Under the pieces are notes generated by a model. It was not told the origin of the DNA and made no database searches. It worked only from the letters and a program-made list of their open reading frames with translations. Position numbers and translations under genes: made by a program. Shown one piece after another: positions 34,977 through 44,322 of a stretch of DNA of 64,000 nt (its first letter is position 1; each line of letters opens with the position of its first letter). The stretch comes from Opitutaceae bacterium (lineage in GTDB: Bacteria > Verrucomicrobiota > Verrucomicrobiia > Opitutales > Opitutaceae): the NCBI GenBank assembly GCA_028281165.1, contig JANQKI010000266.1, positions 17,266 through 81,265 of the forward strand, given 5' to 3'.

Positions 34977-35594
34977 TTAAACAGCGATCGATGACTGCCC
35001 ACTCTCCTTCCCTGCCAGGATGCGTTCGGTGTATTTTGCCAGTAGGTCGAACTCGAGATTGAGTCTATCGCCTGGCTTACGTTGGTTGAGATTGGTTACT
35101 TCCATCGTATGTGGGATGAGCCAGATCGTGAACTCGTTTCCCGCTACGCGAGCAACCGTCAATGAAATGCCATCCACTCCGATGCAGCCTTTGTAGACTA
35201 GATACTGCTCGAATTGCTTGGGAGCCTCTATACGCATTACGACATCCTTGCCATCAGGCTCGATAGCAAGCAAGTGGCCCTGACCGTCGACGTGTCCCGT
35301 CAAAAAGTGTCCGCCTACCCTACCATCGAATCTTAGGCTCCGCTCTAGATTCACAAGACTTTCCGGAAAGGCATCTCTAAGGTTAGTTTGGCGACGGGTT
35401 TCCTCCAGCAAATCGAAAGTCAGGGAGGTCTCGCCAATTTCAATGGCGGTTAAGCAACATCCATTAACCGCAACACTGTCTCCAATTTTTATATCATCTC
35501 GTATCCGGCCAACCGATACCTTAAGCTTCCAGGAGCCCTCAGCCTCAAGACAAGAGACCACCTCTCCCTTTTCTTCTACAATTCCAGTAAACAT
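34977..35594 (-). CDS. ribE: Riboflavin synthase, alpha-chain type
   Basis: A 205-residue enzyme that dismutates two molecules of 6,7-dimethyl-8-ribityllumazine to riboflavin. The N-terminus MFTGIVEEKGEV is diagnostic. The two tandem lumazine-binding barrels are visible (about 1-95 and 96-190), with SVAVNGCCLTAIEI in the first and GCIGVDGISLTVARV in the second, and FLTGHVDGQG at the junction. Length is normal. It follows the inactive HtrA-like gene by five bases, although a functional link between them is not evident. Confidence 0.95.
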   Translation of the reverse strand: MFTGIVEEKGEVVSCLEAEGSWKLKVSVGRIRDDIKIGDSVAVNGCCLTAIEIGETSLTFDLLEETRRQTNLRDAFPESLVNLERSLRFDGRVGGHFLTGHVDGQGHLLAIEPDGKDVVMRIEAPKQFEQYLVYKGCIGVDGISLTVARVAGNEFTIWLIPHTMEVTNLNQRKPGDRLNLEFDLLAKYTERILAGKESGQSSIAV

Positions 35595-35599
35595 TTCGT

Positions 35600-36991
35600 C
35601 TATTCAAGTGAAATTCTTAATACCGAGGTTTCCGAACGCCGTCCAACTAAAATCACAAAATCCTTTCGGTCAGTCATCTCCAAAATCTCCTCCAATTTCG
35701 AGACGACCTGTGAAAAGCTGGATACAGCTTCGCCCTCAATTTCCTTGATAAGATCTCCTGACTTTACACCCGCCGTATAGGCATTGCTGTTGGTCTTTAC
35801 GAAATTCACTATCACTCCCGGCTCATCGTCCTCATTACTCGGCATGCCTAGGGAAATTCGATCTGTGACGACGAATTCTCGAATCGTCAGTCCAATCGAC
35901 TCGAAATAGCGGCGGTCCGCTTGGCGGGCTAGCTTTGGATGCGATTCGATAGTAACTTCGACATCGAGAGGCTCTCCATTTCGCAGAACGCCAATATTCA
36001 AGACATCTCCGATGTTTCTCTTAGCTATCTCTTGTTCAAAGTAGCTGACGACAACGCGACGAGGCACATAGCGATTGAATGATTCTCCATCGAGAGAGGT
36101 GATAATGTCTCGTTCTTGCAAACCCGCCTTTTTAGCCGGGCTATCATTGAGTATCTCGCTTACTGCGATAGCCGATTGATCAGCAAGGCCCATGTGCTCC
36201 GCCACCTCGTCATTCAATGCATTCAGGCCAACCGTACCAATAAAAGACGCGTCATAGGAATCTGGCGACTCAGGCGGATCGGAGACGGTTTCCATCCATT
36301 CGGAAGCGATATAAAACGTGGAGGTCTGATCGGGAATTTTCATGTATGCCTTGTAGCGTTTACCCTCGATGGTCAGAATTCGCTCCATATTTAAGGGGGT
36401 GCTAGCCCAGCCCACCATTGAACCGCCATCCGAAAAAACAAGAGCTCCCGGGCTAGCAACTTCATAGGTTGCAAAGCCTATCAATTCAGGAAGAGGTTGA
36501 ATCGTGGAGACTTCAGCCCTCATGAAGAAAGGCATAAAATCCAGATCCTTGGCCGCGATGCCAATTCCCCAGATCGCTTGTCCAAGAAGCGGTTCGCCGA
36601 CCTTGTATTCACTAATAGGAACGAGACGTGGTATCAGAGATTCCTCTACACGCACGAAATGGCGACCATAGGAACGATCGCTGCCTAAATATTCCGCTGT
36701 GAAGACTTCCGGGTCGCCCGGAATATAGGCTTTAAATTCTTTTAGCTTATTAACAGGCACCCAATTCGGAACGGAATTCTCCGGCAAGAGAATCAGCCCT
36801 TCGTCGTCCAAAACCACTCCATTCACGATCAATGGTCTTCGATCGATCTCTCTTTCCACGAAGAACTCGATTACGACAACGGAACGGATCCGCTGCTCGA
36901 ATAATTCTTCGATAGGAGAAGCTGCATCTGAAGCCTGAAACCCTGCGAAGAGGCTTAAACAAATAAAAAATCCGAACAAAGGTTTTGTCAT
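35600..36991 (-). CDS. HtrA-like PDZ protein without catalytic triad
   Basis: From the ATG at 36991, 10 bases after the upstream stop, the protein has 463 residues and a signal peptide (MTKPLFGFFICLSLFAGFQASDA). The N-terminal half follows the trypsin fold of HtrA, but the histidine segment reads LILLPENSV and the serine segment SPGALVFSDGGSMVGW, so the catalytic histidine and the GNSGG serine are absent. Two PDZ domains follow (about 235-345 and 365-460; DSPAKKAGLQERDIITSLDGE and TAGVKSGDLIKEIEGE). It lies directly downstream of an active HtrA gene, so a regulatory or substrate-binding partner role is plausible. Confidence 0.8.
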   Translation of the reverse strand: MTKPLFGFFICLSLFAGFQASDAASPIEELFEQRIRSVVVIEFFVEREIDRRPLIVNGVVLDDEGLILLPENSVPNWVPVNKLKEFKAYIPGDPEVFTAEYLGSDRSYGRHFVRVEESLIPRLVPISEYKVGEPLLGQAIWGIGIAAKDLDFMPFFMRAEVSTIQPLPELIGFATYEVASPGALVFSDGGSMVGWASTPLNMERILTIEGKRYKAYMKIPDQTSTFYIASEWMETVSDPPESPDSYDASFIGTVGLNALNDEVAEHMGLADQSAIAVSEILNDSPAKKAGLQERDIITSLDGESFNRYVPRRVVVSYFEQEIAKRNIGDVLNIGVLRNGEPLDVEVTIESHPKLARQADRRYFESIGLTIREFVVTDRISLGMPSNEDDEPGVIVNFVKTNSNAYTAGVKSGDLIKEIEGEAVSSFSQVVSKLEEILEMTDRKDFVILVGRRSETSVLRISLE

Positions 36992-37001
36992 TACTTGCCA
37001 A

Positions 37002-38357
37002 CTACGGTTTGAGTATCTTAAAGGAAACTCGCCGATTCCTAACCGTTTCCATAAGAATGGAATCCGGTTCTTCCTCGTATTCCCCATAAAGCTCTTTGAG
37101 TTCATCCAGACCTTTGAGTTCCTTATTATTCACTTTTGAAATGATGTCACGCGGACTCAGGCCAGCCTTATCGGCAGGAAATGCTGACTGAGTCCCTATC
37201 ACCAAAACACCGTTATCCGATTCCAGTCGATTCTCGCGAGCGTAAGCGCGAGAAATCTCCCGTACGCTCAGGCCCCATTGTTCGAAAGCCCACTCTTCAC
37301 CCACTCGACTGAGAAGCCGTTCCGTCTCAACCACTATAGGGAGAGTCGATCCATTTCGCCTGACTTGGAGTTCCAGCTCAGAACCTATAGGCGCGTGAGC
37401 AATGAAATTTTTAATAGGCGGGATCTGTTCTGGAAAGCGACCGTCGATTTCCTGGTCATCGATCGAAAGGACAATATCGCTCGGGCGAAGACCGACTTGG
37501 TCGGCAGGCGACCCTGGATCGACGCTGTTGACCAATAGACCCTGGTTAGCTTCAAGAGCATAATAGCCTTCGAGATCCTGAAGCACGCCAGGAACAATCC
37601 CAATGTAGCTTCGTTCGACTTCTCCCTTGGAGATCAAGTCTTGAAGAACTACTTCGGCAGTTCTCGAAGGTATGGCGAAGCCCAGATTTTCCGCGCCCAA
37701 ATAAGTACGTGTATTGATTCCTACAACACGCCCTTTTTCATCGACCAGAGGCCCACCGCTGTTTCCCGGATTGATCGCGGCATCGGTTTGCAACCAAGTA
37801 TTAAAGTAGCCCGTCTCGTATCCATTTATTCCACTTTGATCAGAGAAATAGCGGTTGGTGTTCGAGATGATTCCTTTGGTGACCGTCCGAGACAAGCCAT
37901 GTGGCGTACCCACTGCGAAAACGGTTTGACCAGGAATCAAGTCATCCGAATCGCCAAACGCAGCATAGGAAAAACGCAAACCCCGCGTATCCGCATCAGC
38001 CATATCCAACTGGACCGCCGCTAAATCCGTCCAGTGATCCCAGCCAAGAAGGGTTGCCGGAACACGTTCGAGATTGGCCAGCGTGACCCAAATATCTACC
38101 GCGCGAGGGCTAACCACGTGGGCATTGGTCAGAATAATGCCATCCTCGGAAAGGATCACACCCGAACCTACGCCAGCTACGATACGCGTCGTGCCCCCAC
38201 TAAACGACGTTTCTCGGACATCAATCCGCACAACAGAATCGAGTAGCCGCTCGAATCCATTTCGAACACTAGTCGAGGTCCCCGGACCTGTCGTTTGGCA
38301 ACCGGCCAATAATAAAAGGAACGCCCCGCAAAGCGGAATTTGCCTTAAAAGAGCCAT
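37002..38357 (-). CDS. HtrA/DegP-family serine protease, predicted lipoprotein
   Basis: A 451-residue periplasmic protease. The ATG at 38357 follows AAGGAGAT by four bases, the best Shine-Dalgarno in this region, and gives a lipoprotein signal with lipobox LLLLAGC. The longer open frame extends into divergent leuS. The catalytic triad is intact: ILTNAHVV, WTDLAAVQLD and INPGNSGGPLV. Two PDZ domains follow (about 255-345, VDPGSPADQVGLRPSDIVLSI, and 365-450). As a lipid-anchored DegP-type enzyme it should act in envelope protein quality control. The next gene downstream encodes an inactive relative. Confidence 0.9.
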   Translation of the reverse strand: MALLRQIPLCGAFLLLLAGCQTTGPGTSTSVRNGFERLLDSVVRIDVRETSFSGGTTRIVAGVGSGVILSEDGIILTNAHVVSPRAVDIWVTLANLERVPATLLGWDHWTDLAAVQLDMADADTRGLRFSYAAFGDSDDLIPGQTVFAVGTPHGLSRTVTKGIISNTNRYFSDQSGINGYETGYFNTWLQTDAAINPGNSGGPLVDEKGRVVGINTRTYLGAENLGFAIPSRTAEVVLQDLISKGEVERSYIGIVPGVLQDLEGYYALEANQGLLVNSVDPGSPADQVGLRPSDIVLSIDDQEIDGRFPEQIPPIKNFIAHAPIGSELELQVRRNGSTLPIVVETERLLSRVGEEWAFEQWGLSVREISRAYARENRLESDNGVLVIGTQSAFPADKAGLSPRDIISKVNNKELKGLDELKELYGEYEEEPDSILMETVRNRRVSFKILKP

Positions 38358-38426
38358 AGATCTCCTTAACGGAACAGCAGTTGACGGGGTTGCCAATTTA
38401 ATCAACATAGCAGCCTTTTCATCAAG

Positions 38427-40997
38427 ATGGCCACCAACTGTCCAGACTACAACTTCAGCGAAATCGAATCGGCCTGGCAAAAATACTGGGACGACAACAA
38501 GACCTTCGCGACGAGCAATGATACTGCCAAGGAGAAGTTCTATGCCCTTGGGATGTTCCCGTATCCATCGGGTGTGGGTCTTCATATTGGCCATCCGGTC
38601 GGCTACACTGCTACAGACATCCTGGCTCGATACGAAAGAGCAAAAGGGAAGAACGTCTTGCTTCCTATTGGGTGGGACGCCTTTGGACTGGCCACTGAGC
38701 AGTATGCCATAAAGACCGGCAAGCATCCTCGCCCGACATCAGTCGAACGCATTGATCACTTTCGCAATCAGCTAAAATCGGTTGGCTTTTCCTACGACTA
38801 CGATCGCGAAGTAGATACGTCAGACCCAAACTACTACCGGTGGACACAGTGGATCTTTCTTCAACTCTTCAAGAAAGGTCTCGCCTATGTAGACAAGCGA
38901 CCAGTCTGGTGGTGCGAAGAGCTCAAAACCGTTCTAGCTGCTGAAGAAGTCATCGACGGCAGATCGGAGCGTGGGAATCACCCTGTAGTCAGACGCAATC
39001 TACGACAATGGGTCCTGAGAATCACGGCTTACGCGGATCGTCTGATTGAAGACCTGAAGGACATAGATTGGCCGGAATCCACTAAAAAGATGCAAATCGA
39101 GTGGATCGGCAAATCGACGGGAGCCACTGCTCGCTTCTCTCTCGAGGGTCTCGACGAGTGTCTTGAAATTTACACTACACGACCTGATACGCTTATGGGA
39201 GCGACCTACATGGTCGTGTCTCCTGAGCATCCGCTCGTCGATAAACTCACAATTCCGGAGAAAAAGGACGAGGTTGCGAAATACATCAGTGCGGCAGCGG
39301 CTAAAAGCGACCTTGAGCGTACAGATCTCGCCAAGGAAAAAACGGGCGTTTTCACAGGATCTTCTGCGATACATCCAATCACAGGAGATAAGATTCCTGT
39401 CTGGATAGCAGACTACGTTCTCATCAGTTATGGGACCGGAGCTATCATGGCGGTCCCCGCTCACGACACGCGCGACTTCGAATTCGCAAACCAATTCGAT
39501 CTCCCCATCGTACAAGTCATCAAAGGCGAAGAAAATGACGCGCTTCCATACATAGGCGATGGCAAGCTCATCAATTCAGGAGAGTTCGATGGACTCCATT
39601 GGGAAGAAGGCAAAAAACGTATAACCACTAAGCTTAACGAAGCGGGTACCGGAGAAAAGAGCACACAGTACAAGCTCCGCGACTGGCTGTTTTCTCGTCA
39701 ACGCTACTGGGGAGAGCCATTCCCCGTCGCATGGGTGACCAAAGAAGATTACGATAAAGCTGCTGATTCCGGAGACATATCCGAATGGCTTCCTGAAGAA
39801 CCAGTCGCCTATAATGACGAAAACGGCACTCTCTATGCCTTGCCAGTGCCTCCCTCTTCTCTACCTCTCGAGCTTCCTCACGTGGAATCCTACGAACCAG
39901 TAGGAACCGGCGAAAGTCCTCTGAGAAAAGCGGAAGACTGGATGGAAATCTGGTACAACTATGCAACGGGCGATTTCGTAGCTTCAAAAGAACAAAAACC
40001 TGAAGGCGAAAAATGGGTACGAGCTTCGCGTGAAACCAACACTATGCCGCAATGGGCTGGTTCCTGCTGGTATTATCTACGCTACATGGATCCTCATAAC
40101 GAAGAGGTCTTCGCTTCGCAAGAGTCTCTTGAGTATTGGAAAACTCCCGACATCTACATAGGCGGGGCGGAACATGCCGTACTCCATTTATTGTATTCCC
40201 GATTTTGGCACAAAGTTCTGTATGATGCAGGAGCCGTTCCTTGCAAGGAGCCGTTTGGGAAACTCTTTCACAACGGAATGCTTCTTGGCGAAGACGGTAA
40301 GAAGATCTCGAAAAGCGCCGGCAACGGCCCCGACCCAGTTGAAGTGATAAAGGAATTCGGAGCCGACACGCTCCGCTTGTTCCTGATGTTCCTAGGGCCA
40401 CTCGAGTCACGCAAACCGTGGAATTCCAAGGGCATTGGCGGCATAAATCGCTTTCTCAATAAAGCATGGCGAGAAATCGTCGGCAAAGATGGCAATCTGA
40501 ATCCAAAAATTAGTGACAACTTTGAAGACAGCAAGGAAACGCAGACCTTGTTGCATCAAAGCATTCAAAAAGTTGGCCAAGATTTGGAGAGTTTCAGTTT
40601 CAACACCGTAGTCTCTCAGCTGATGATTCTCATCAACCATCTTCAGACTTGTGAAACTGTTAGCGCAGGAACGGCAAAAGCCTTCGTTCAATTGCTAGCC
40701 CCCATGGCGCCACATATAGCAGAAGAGCTTTGGCGGCGCCTTGGAGAAACAGAATCGGTGGGATATGGACCATGGCCGACAGTAGACGAATCAAAACTGG
40801 AAAGCGATGAAGTGAATATCGTTTTTCAAGTGATGGGCAAATTTCGAGGTCAGGCCATGGTATCCACAACGGCAACACAAGAAGAGGTTCTGGAAATCGC
40901 CAAACAGGAACCAAAGGTCCGAGCTCAAATAGAAGGCAAAACTATTCGCAAAGTGATCTTCGTCCCCGGTAAAATCCTGAATATCGTGGCCAACTGA
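38427..40997 (+). CDS. leuS: Leucyl-tRNA synthetase
   Basis: An 856-residue class I synthetase that charges tRNA-Leu. The HIGH motif appears in PYPSGVGLHIGHPVGY (about 48-63), the KMSKS loop as KKISKSAGN, and the editing domain as residues TTRPDTLMGATYMVVSPEHP and AVPAHDTRDFEFA. The C-terminal anticodon-binding domain (about 660-856) is complete. Length is normal for bacterial LeuRS. It is divergent from the HtrA gene with 69 bases between the starts, which must hold both promoters. Confidence 0.97.
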   Translation: MATNCPDYNFSEIESAWQKYWDDNKTFATSNDTAKEKFYALGMFPYPSGVGLHIGHPVGYTATDILARYERAKGKNVLLPIGWDAFGLATEQYAIKTGKHPRPTSVERIDHFRNQLKSVGFSYDYDREVDTSDPNYYRWTQWIFLQLFKKGLAYVDKRPVWWCEELKTVLAAEEVIDGRSERGNHPVVRRNLRQWVLRITAYADRLIEDLKDIDWPESTKKMQIEWIGKSTGATARFSLEGLDECLEIYTTRPDTLMGATYMVVSPEHPLVDKLTIPEKKDEVAKYISAAAAKSDLERTDLAKEKTGVFTGSSAIHPITGDKIPVWIADYVLISYGTGAIMAVPAHDTRDFEFANQFDLPIVQVIKGEENDALPYIGDGKLINSGEFDGLHWEEGKKRITTKLNEAGTGEKSTQYKLRDWLFSRQRYWGEPFPVAWVTKEDYDKAADSGDISEWLPEEPVAYNDENGTLYALPVPPSSLPLELPHVESYEPVGTGESPLRKAEDWMEIWYNYATGDFVASKEQKPEGEKWVRASRETNTMPQWAGSCWYYLRYMDPHNEEVFASQESLEYWKTPDIYIGGAEHAVLHLLYSRFWHKVLYDAGAVPCKEPFGKLFHNGMLLGEDGKKISKSAGNGPDPVEVIKEFGADTLRLFLMFLGPLESRKPWNSKGIGGINRFLNKAWREIVGKDGNLNPKISDNFEDSKETQTLLHQSIQKVGQDLESFSFNTVVSQLMILINHLQTCETVSAGTAKAFVQLLAPMAPHIAEELWRRLGETESVGYGPWPTVDESKLESDEVNIVFQVMGKFRGQAMVSTTATQEEVLEIAKQEPKVRAQIEGKTIRKVIFVPGKILNIVAN

Positions 40998-41010
40998 TTT
41001 AGAAAACTTT

Positions 41011-41071
41011 CCCACGAAGGACACCAAGAACTATATTAAAGAAGCTTGGTGGTCTTAGTGCCCTTTGTGGG
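41011..41071. repeat. Imperfect inverted repeat between leuS and lpxI
   Basis: Arms 41011-41031 and 41051-41071 (CCCACGAAGGACACCAAGA... and its inverted partner CCCACAAAGGGCACTAAGA...) match at 16 of 21 positions around a 19-base spacer. It is reminiscent of dispersed intergenic palindromes; as RNA it would fold just before the lpxI start. Confidence 0.6.
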
Positions 41072-41081
41072 CAAAATTTAT

Positions 41082-41921
41082 ATGCTCTCCCGTTTTCTCC
41101 CAGCTGATTTCGATATCTCCAAACCCGTGGCTTTAATCGCGGGTCGAGGGATCTATCCGAAGCTGCTGGCGGACGAGGCTCGTTCTCAGGGTATTGCCAT
41201 GAGACTGATCGCATTTGAAGGAGAAACAACCGAAGAGCTTTTCGAGAGCTTTTCCCAATCGGAAAGAGGCCGATTCAACGTTGGTAAAATGGGCGCATGG
41301 CTAAAGGCCATCCGAAATTTCGGTTGTGGGTATGCGGTCGCTGCCGGACAGATTAAACCCGGAAAGCTCTTTCGCGGATTAAAGCCGGACCTCAAGGCAG
41401 CCTCCCTTCTTTTCAAACTCAAGCGTCGCAACGCCGATACTATTTTCGGTTCGATTGGCGAAGAGATAGAGGCTCAAGGAGTCGTGCAGCTCGACGCCCG
41501 AGCCTTCCTCGATGGTCACATGGCCACGGAAGGCTTGATGACCAAACGTTTCGAAAAAATCGAAAACACCTATATGAGCCATGGTATCGAAATCGCCACG
41601 GAAATGGCTCGTCTCGACGTGGGTCAAGGCGTGGTAGTCCGAAAAGGAACCGTACTTGCAGTGGAAGCATTCGAAGGAACAGATCCCATGCTCCGCCGAG
41701 CAGGCAGCTTTAAGACCGACCAGATGGTATTCGTGAAAACGGTGAAGGGAAAGCAGGACTACAGGTTCGACGTTCCCGTTTTTGGCCAAAAGACCCTCGA
41801 AGTTATGAGTGAGTCTGGCATTTCCACCGCTTTGCTAAAAACCGATAGCGTGATCATTCTCGACAAAGCCAACACCTTGGCTGAGGCCAATCGACGAAAG
41901 ATACAACTTATTGGCTTTTAG
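41082..41921 (+). CDS. lpxI: UDP-2,3-diacylglucosamine hydrolase LpxI
   Basis: A 279-residue protein of the LpxI (DUF1009) family, which hydrolyses UDP-2,3-diacylglucosamine to lipid X in lipid A synthesis in place of LpxH. Family stretches include PVALIAGRGIYPKLLADEAR, FAAGQIKP-like AVAAGQIKPGKLFRGLKPD, DTIFGSIGEEIEAQG and the C-terminal GQGVVVRKGTVLAVEAFEGTD and KTDSVIILD. The start is taken at 41082 because the upstream part of the frame lies in the inverted repeat. It shows the organism makes lipid A. Confidence 0.93.
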   Translation: MLSRFLPADFDISKPVALIAGRGIYPKLLADEARSQGIAMRLIAFEGETTEELFESFSQSERGRFNVGKMGAWLKAIRNFGCGYAVAAGQIKPGKLFRGLKPDLKAASLLFKLKRRNADTIFGSIGEEIEAQGVVQLDARAFLDGHMATEGLMTKRFEKIENTYMSHGIEIATEMARLDVGQGVVVRKGTVLAVEAFEGTDPMLRRAGSFKTDQMVFVKTVKGKQDYRFDVPVFGQKTLEVMSESGISTALLKTDSVIILDKANTLAEANRRKIQLIGF

Positions 41922-42083
41922 AGAATTGGGTGTCAGTTAATGAATTTGAGGGGATAAACTGAATTTGCCGATTCACTTTTTTGAATCTTTCGCTTAATTG
42001 TGGGTTCTATAAAGACGATGCCAGGTAAGGATCTTGTCGCAGGCTTTGGATAAGGACCTCAGGCATCACCAGACCAGATTTTT

Positions 42084-42539
42084 ATGAGTACAAGCGTCGT
42101 CCCAGTTTCTGTAAAAGGTGTTATGCCTACCGTAAACGGTTGCGCTATCTTCCTGGGCAACGATGAGAAAACGTTCGTTATTACGGTCGATCATAGCGTA
42201 GGAAATGCCATCTCAATGGCCTTGAACGGGGTTAAAAAAGAGCGCCCGCTTACCCACGACCTCATTTCGAGCATGCTCATGGGTCTGGAAGCGAAGGCCA
42301 CCCGAGTGGTAATCAACGATGAAAGAGAATCCACTTTCTACGCTCGGATCTTCCTCGAAATGAAAAACGAGATCGCCACCAAAATTATCGAATTGGACGC
42401 GCGCCCGAGCGACTCGATAGCCCTTTCATTGCAAAATAGTTGTCCTATTTTCGTCGCGAGAAAAGTGTTCGATAAGGTCGATGATATGACCCAAATCCTC
42501 GAACGCGTTCTGAAGGAGCAAAACGAGGATAGCGAGTAG
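42084..42539 (+). CDS. Bifunctional nuclease (DUF151) family protein
   Basis: A 151-residue protein of the BFN/DUF151 family. The core runs from about residue 12 to 135: LGNDEKTFVITVDHSVGNAISMAL, RPLTHDLISSML, ATRVVINDERESTFYARIFLEM and the signature ELDARPSDSIALSLQNSCPIFVARKVFDKV. Plant homologues have nuclease activity; in bacteria the role is not settled. It stands alone on the plus strand, 162 bases after lpxI. Confidence 0.88.
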   Translation: MSTSVVPVSVKGVMPTVNGCAIFLGNDEKTFVITVDHSVGNAISMALNGVKKERPLTHDLISSMLMGLEAKATRVVINDERESTFYARIFLEMKNEIATKIIELDARPSDSIALSLQNSCPIFVARKVFDKVDDMTQILERVLKEQNEDSE

Positions 42540-42665
42540 CCAATTCTCGCTAGAGCGAAAGAATAGGTTGGAAAGCTCAATCTACCCCGCTGGAACTTCT
42601 GGCAAAGGAGGTTGAGAGCATTGACCCGCTTCGACTAATAGCTATTCGAATCTTTGCGCGAAGGC

Positions 42666-43724
42666 ATGGAAGCGACGATCACAGATAATTCAAGAGCCTT
42701 GCCGGAAGGGCACATTCAAGGTCAGCCGCTAACCGCTCTGGCGCCGATGCAAGATGTTACGGATCAGCCTTTCATGACCGTCATTTCGGAATGCGGCAGT
42801 CCAGACTACTTTTTCACTGAGTACTTTCGCGTGCATACTCAGTCGAATCTGGAAAAGCACATACTCAGATCGATTACGGAAAACGAAACCAGGCGTCCCG
42901 TATTCGCTCAAATGATTGGCGAGGATGCATTCCATTTGAAGCGAACCGTTAAGCAACTACAGCAATATCCCATCGCTGGAATAGATCTAAATATGGGATG
43001 TCCCGCTCCACGTGTCTATAAGAAGAACGTAGGAGGCGGCTTGCTGAGAGATCCTAAAAAAGTAGATACGTTGCTCGGCGAATTGAGAGATTCCTGCCCA
43101 GGGCTCTTCACCGTGAAGATGCGTATAGGGTTTGAAGATACACGCCACTTTGATCAGTTGCTTGAGCTGATCAACAAGCACTCCATCGATCTGCTCAGCT
43201 TGCACGGTCGTACCGTTAAGGAAATGTATCGCAGCCTTGTCCACTATGACTGCATAAAGCATGCCGTCGAGGTGGCGAACTGCCCCACCCTGGCTAACGG
43301 CGACGTGACCTCCGCCAAGCGAGCCCAAGAAATTCTAGCCTATACGGGAGCGGCAGGCGTGATGGTTGGACGACACGCCATCCGCAATCCATGGATATTC
43401 CAACAAATTCGCGATTTGGAATCCGGCCACACCACTAATCGGATAACGCTTGCCGAAGTGAACACGTATGTGAAACGCCTATACGAAATGGTAAGCAAGC
43501 CTTGGGCTAGCGAAAAAGCTCGGGTCAGCAAAATGAAAAAGTATCTCAATTTCGTTGGCCAAGGCGTAGACTCCGATGGAGCATTTCTGCATCAAGCAAG
43601 AAGAGCCCAGACCAAGGTGGAGCTTTTTTCCATTTGCGACGAATACATGCTGTCATCGGAAAACCAGTACTTCGCCGATGAACCCTACGAAGGCCTGGTA
43701 GCCAGGCCGAATTGTGAAAAGTGA
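42666..43724 (+). CDS. dus: tRNA-dihydrouridine synthase family protein
   Basis: A 352-residue flavoenzyme that reduces uridine to dihydrouridine in tRNA. The TIM-barrel start is LTALAPMQDVTDQPFM, the active-site cysteine is in DLNMGCPAPRVYKKNVGGGLL, and VKMRIGFEDT, LSLHGRTVKEMY, LANGDVTSA and GVMVGRHAIRNPWIF are typical FMN-binding segments. The start ATG at 42666 is favoured over TTG at 42654. Which of DusA, B or C it corresponds to is not clear, so the general symbol is used. A GGCCTGG/CCAGGCC hairpin lies within its last codons and may aid termination. Confidence 0.93.
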   Translation: MEATITDNSRALPEGHIQGQPLTALAPMQDVTDQPFMTVISECGSPDYFFTEYFRVHTQSNLEKHILRSITENETRRPVFAQMIGEDAFHLKRTVKQLQQYPIAGIDLNMGCPAPRVYKKNVGGGLLRDPKKVDTLLGELRDSCPGLFTVKMRIGFEDTRHFDQLLELINKHSIDLLSLHGRTVKEMYRSLVHYDCIKHAVEVANCPTLANGDVTSAKRAQEILAYTGAAGVMVGRHAIRNPWIFQQIRDLESGHTTNRITLAEVNTYVKRLYEMVSKPWASEKARVSKMKKYLNFVGQGVDSDGAFLHQARRAQTKVELFSICDEYMLSSENQYFADEPYEGLVARPNCEK

Positions 43725-43774
43725 AGGGTGAGGCATGAAGAATGGAATGAATCAATATTCACTCTTCAGCCTTC

Positions 43775-44308
43775 CTAGATTCCCAAAATCTTGCGGCCGT
43801 CTTCGGAGATCATCTGCGGGTTCCAAACGGGATCCCAGACGATCTGCACGTCGGCCTCTTCGACATCGTCGAGAAGCTCTATACGCGTTTTGGCATCTTG
43901 AGCAATAACCGGTCCCATGCCGCAACCTTGAGCGGTAAGCGTCATCTTGACGTTAACGTTTCGTTTTCCGTTGCCCGCATTTTCAATGCGCATGTCGTAG
44001 ATGAGACCAAGATCCACAATATTGATGGGGATCTCCGGATCGTAGCACTGCTTTAGAACGTCCCAGACAAGCTCCTCGGAAAATTCTTCTGCGGAACCAG
44101 ACGACCCTTGAGCTACTTCTTCTTGGTCGAAATTTTCCAAAGCATCGACATCCACATTCGCGATTCGATACAACCCACCGTCAGTTCTCACCGTTACATT
44201 CCCGCCCAGAGTCTGGGTAATGAGCACCGACTCTCCTTCCTTCAGCGTGACGGCGGTCCCAGCAGGAATTTGGGTAGCGCTACAATCGCGAGTGAGGGTA
44301 GTTTCCAT
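43775..44308 (-). CDS. sufT: SufT-like iron-sulfur cluster assembly protein (MIP18/DUF59 family)
   Basis: A 177-residue protein. The N-terminal part (TLTRDCSATQIPAGTAVTLKEGESVLITQTLGGNVTV) is the SufT-specific beta domain. The C-terminal half is a DUF59 domain (VWDVLKQCYDPEIPINIVDLGLIYDMRI, TLTAQGCGMGPVIAQDAKTRI). SufT proteins help Fe-S cluster maturation, usually beside SUF genes; no suf genes are seen here. It lies 14 bases after sppA on the same strand. The sequence between it and dus contains an imperfect TGAAGGGTGA/TCACTCTTCA pair, possibly a shared terminator. Confidence 0.88.
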   Translation of the reverse strand: METTLTRDCSATQIPAGTAVTLKEGESVLITQTLGGNVTVRTDGGLYRIANVDVDALENFDQEEVAQGSSGSAEEFSEELVWDVLKQCYDPEIPINIVDLGLIYDMRIENAGNGKRNVNVKMTLTAQGCGMGPVIAQDAKTRIELLDDVEEADVQIVWDPVWNPQMISEDGRKILGI

Positions 44309-44322
44309 AAATCAAACAAAAG

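Noticed and set aside
34977..35594. FMN riboswitch controlling ribE
   Set aside because: Only five bases separate ribE from the upstream gene, so there is no room for a leader aptamer.
42604..42640. Strong Shine-Dalgarno AAAGGAGG followed by TTG and a stop after five codons
   Set aside because: Could be a leader peptide ahead of dus, but nothing else supports translation of so short a frame.
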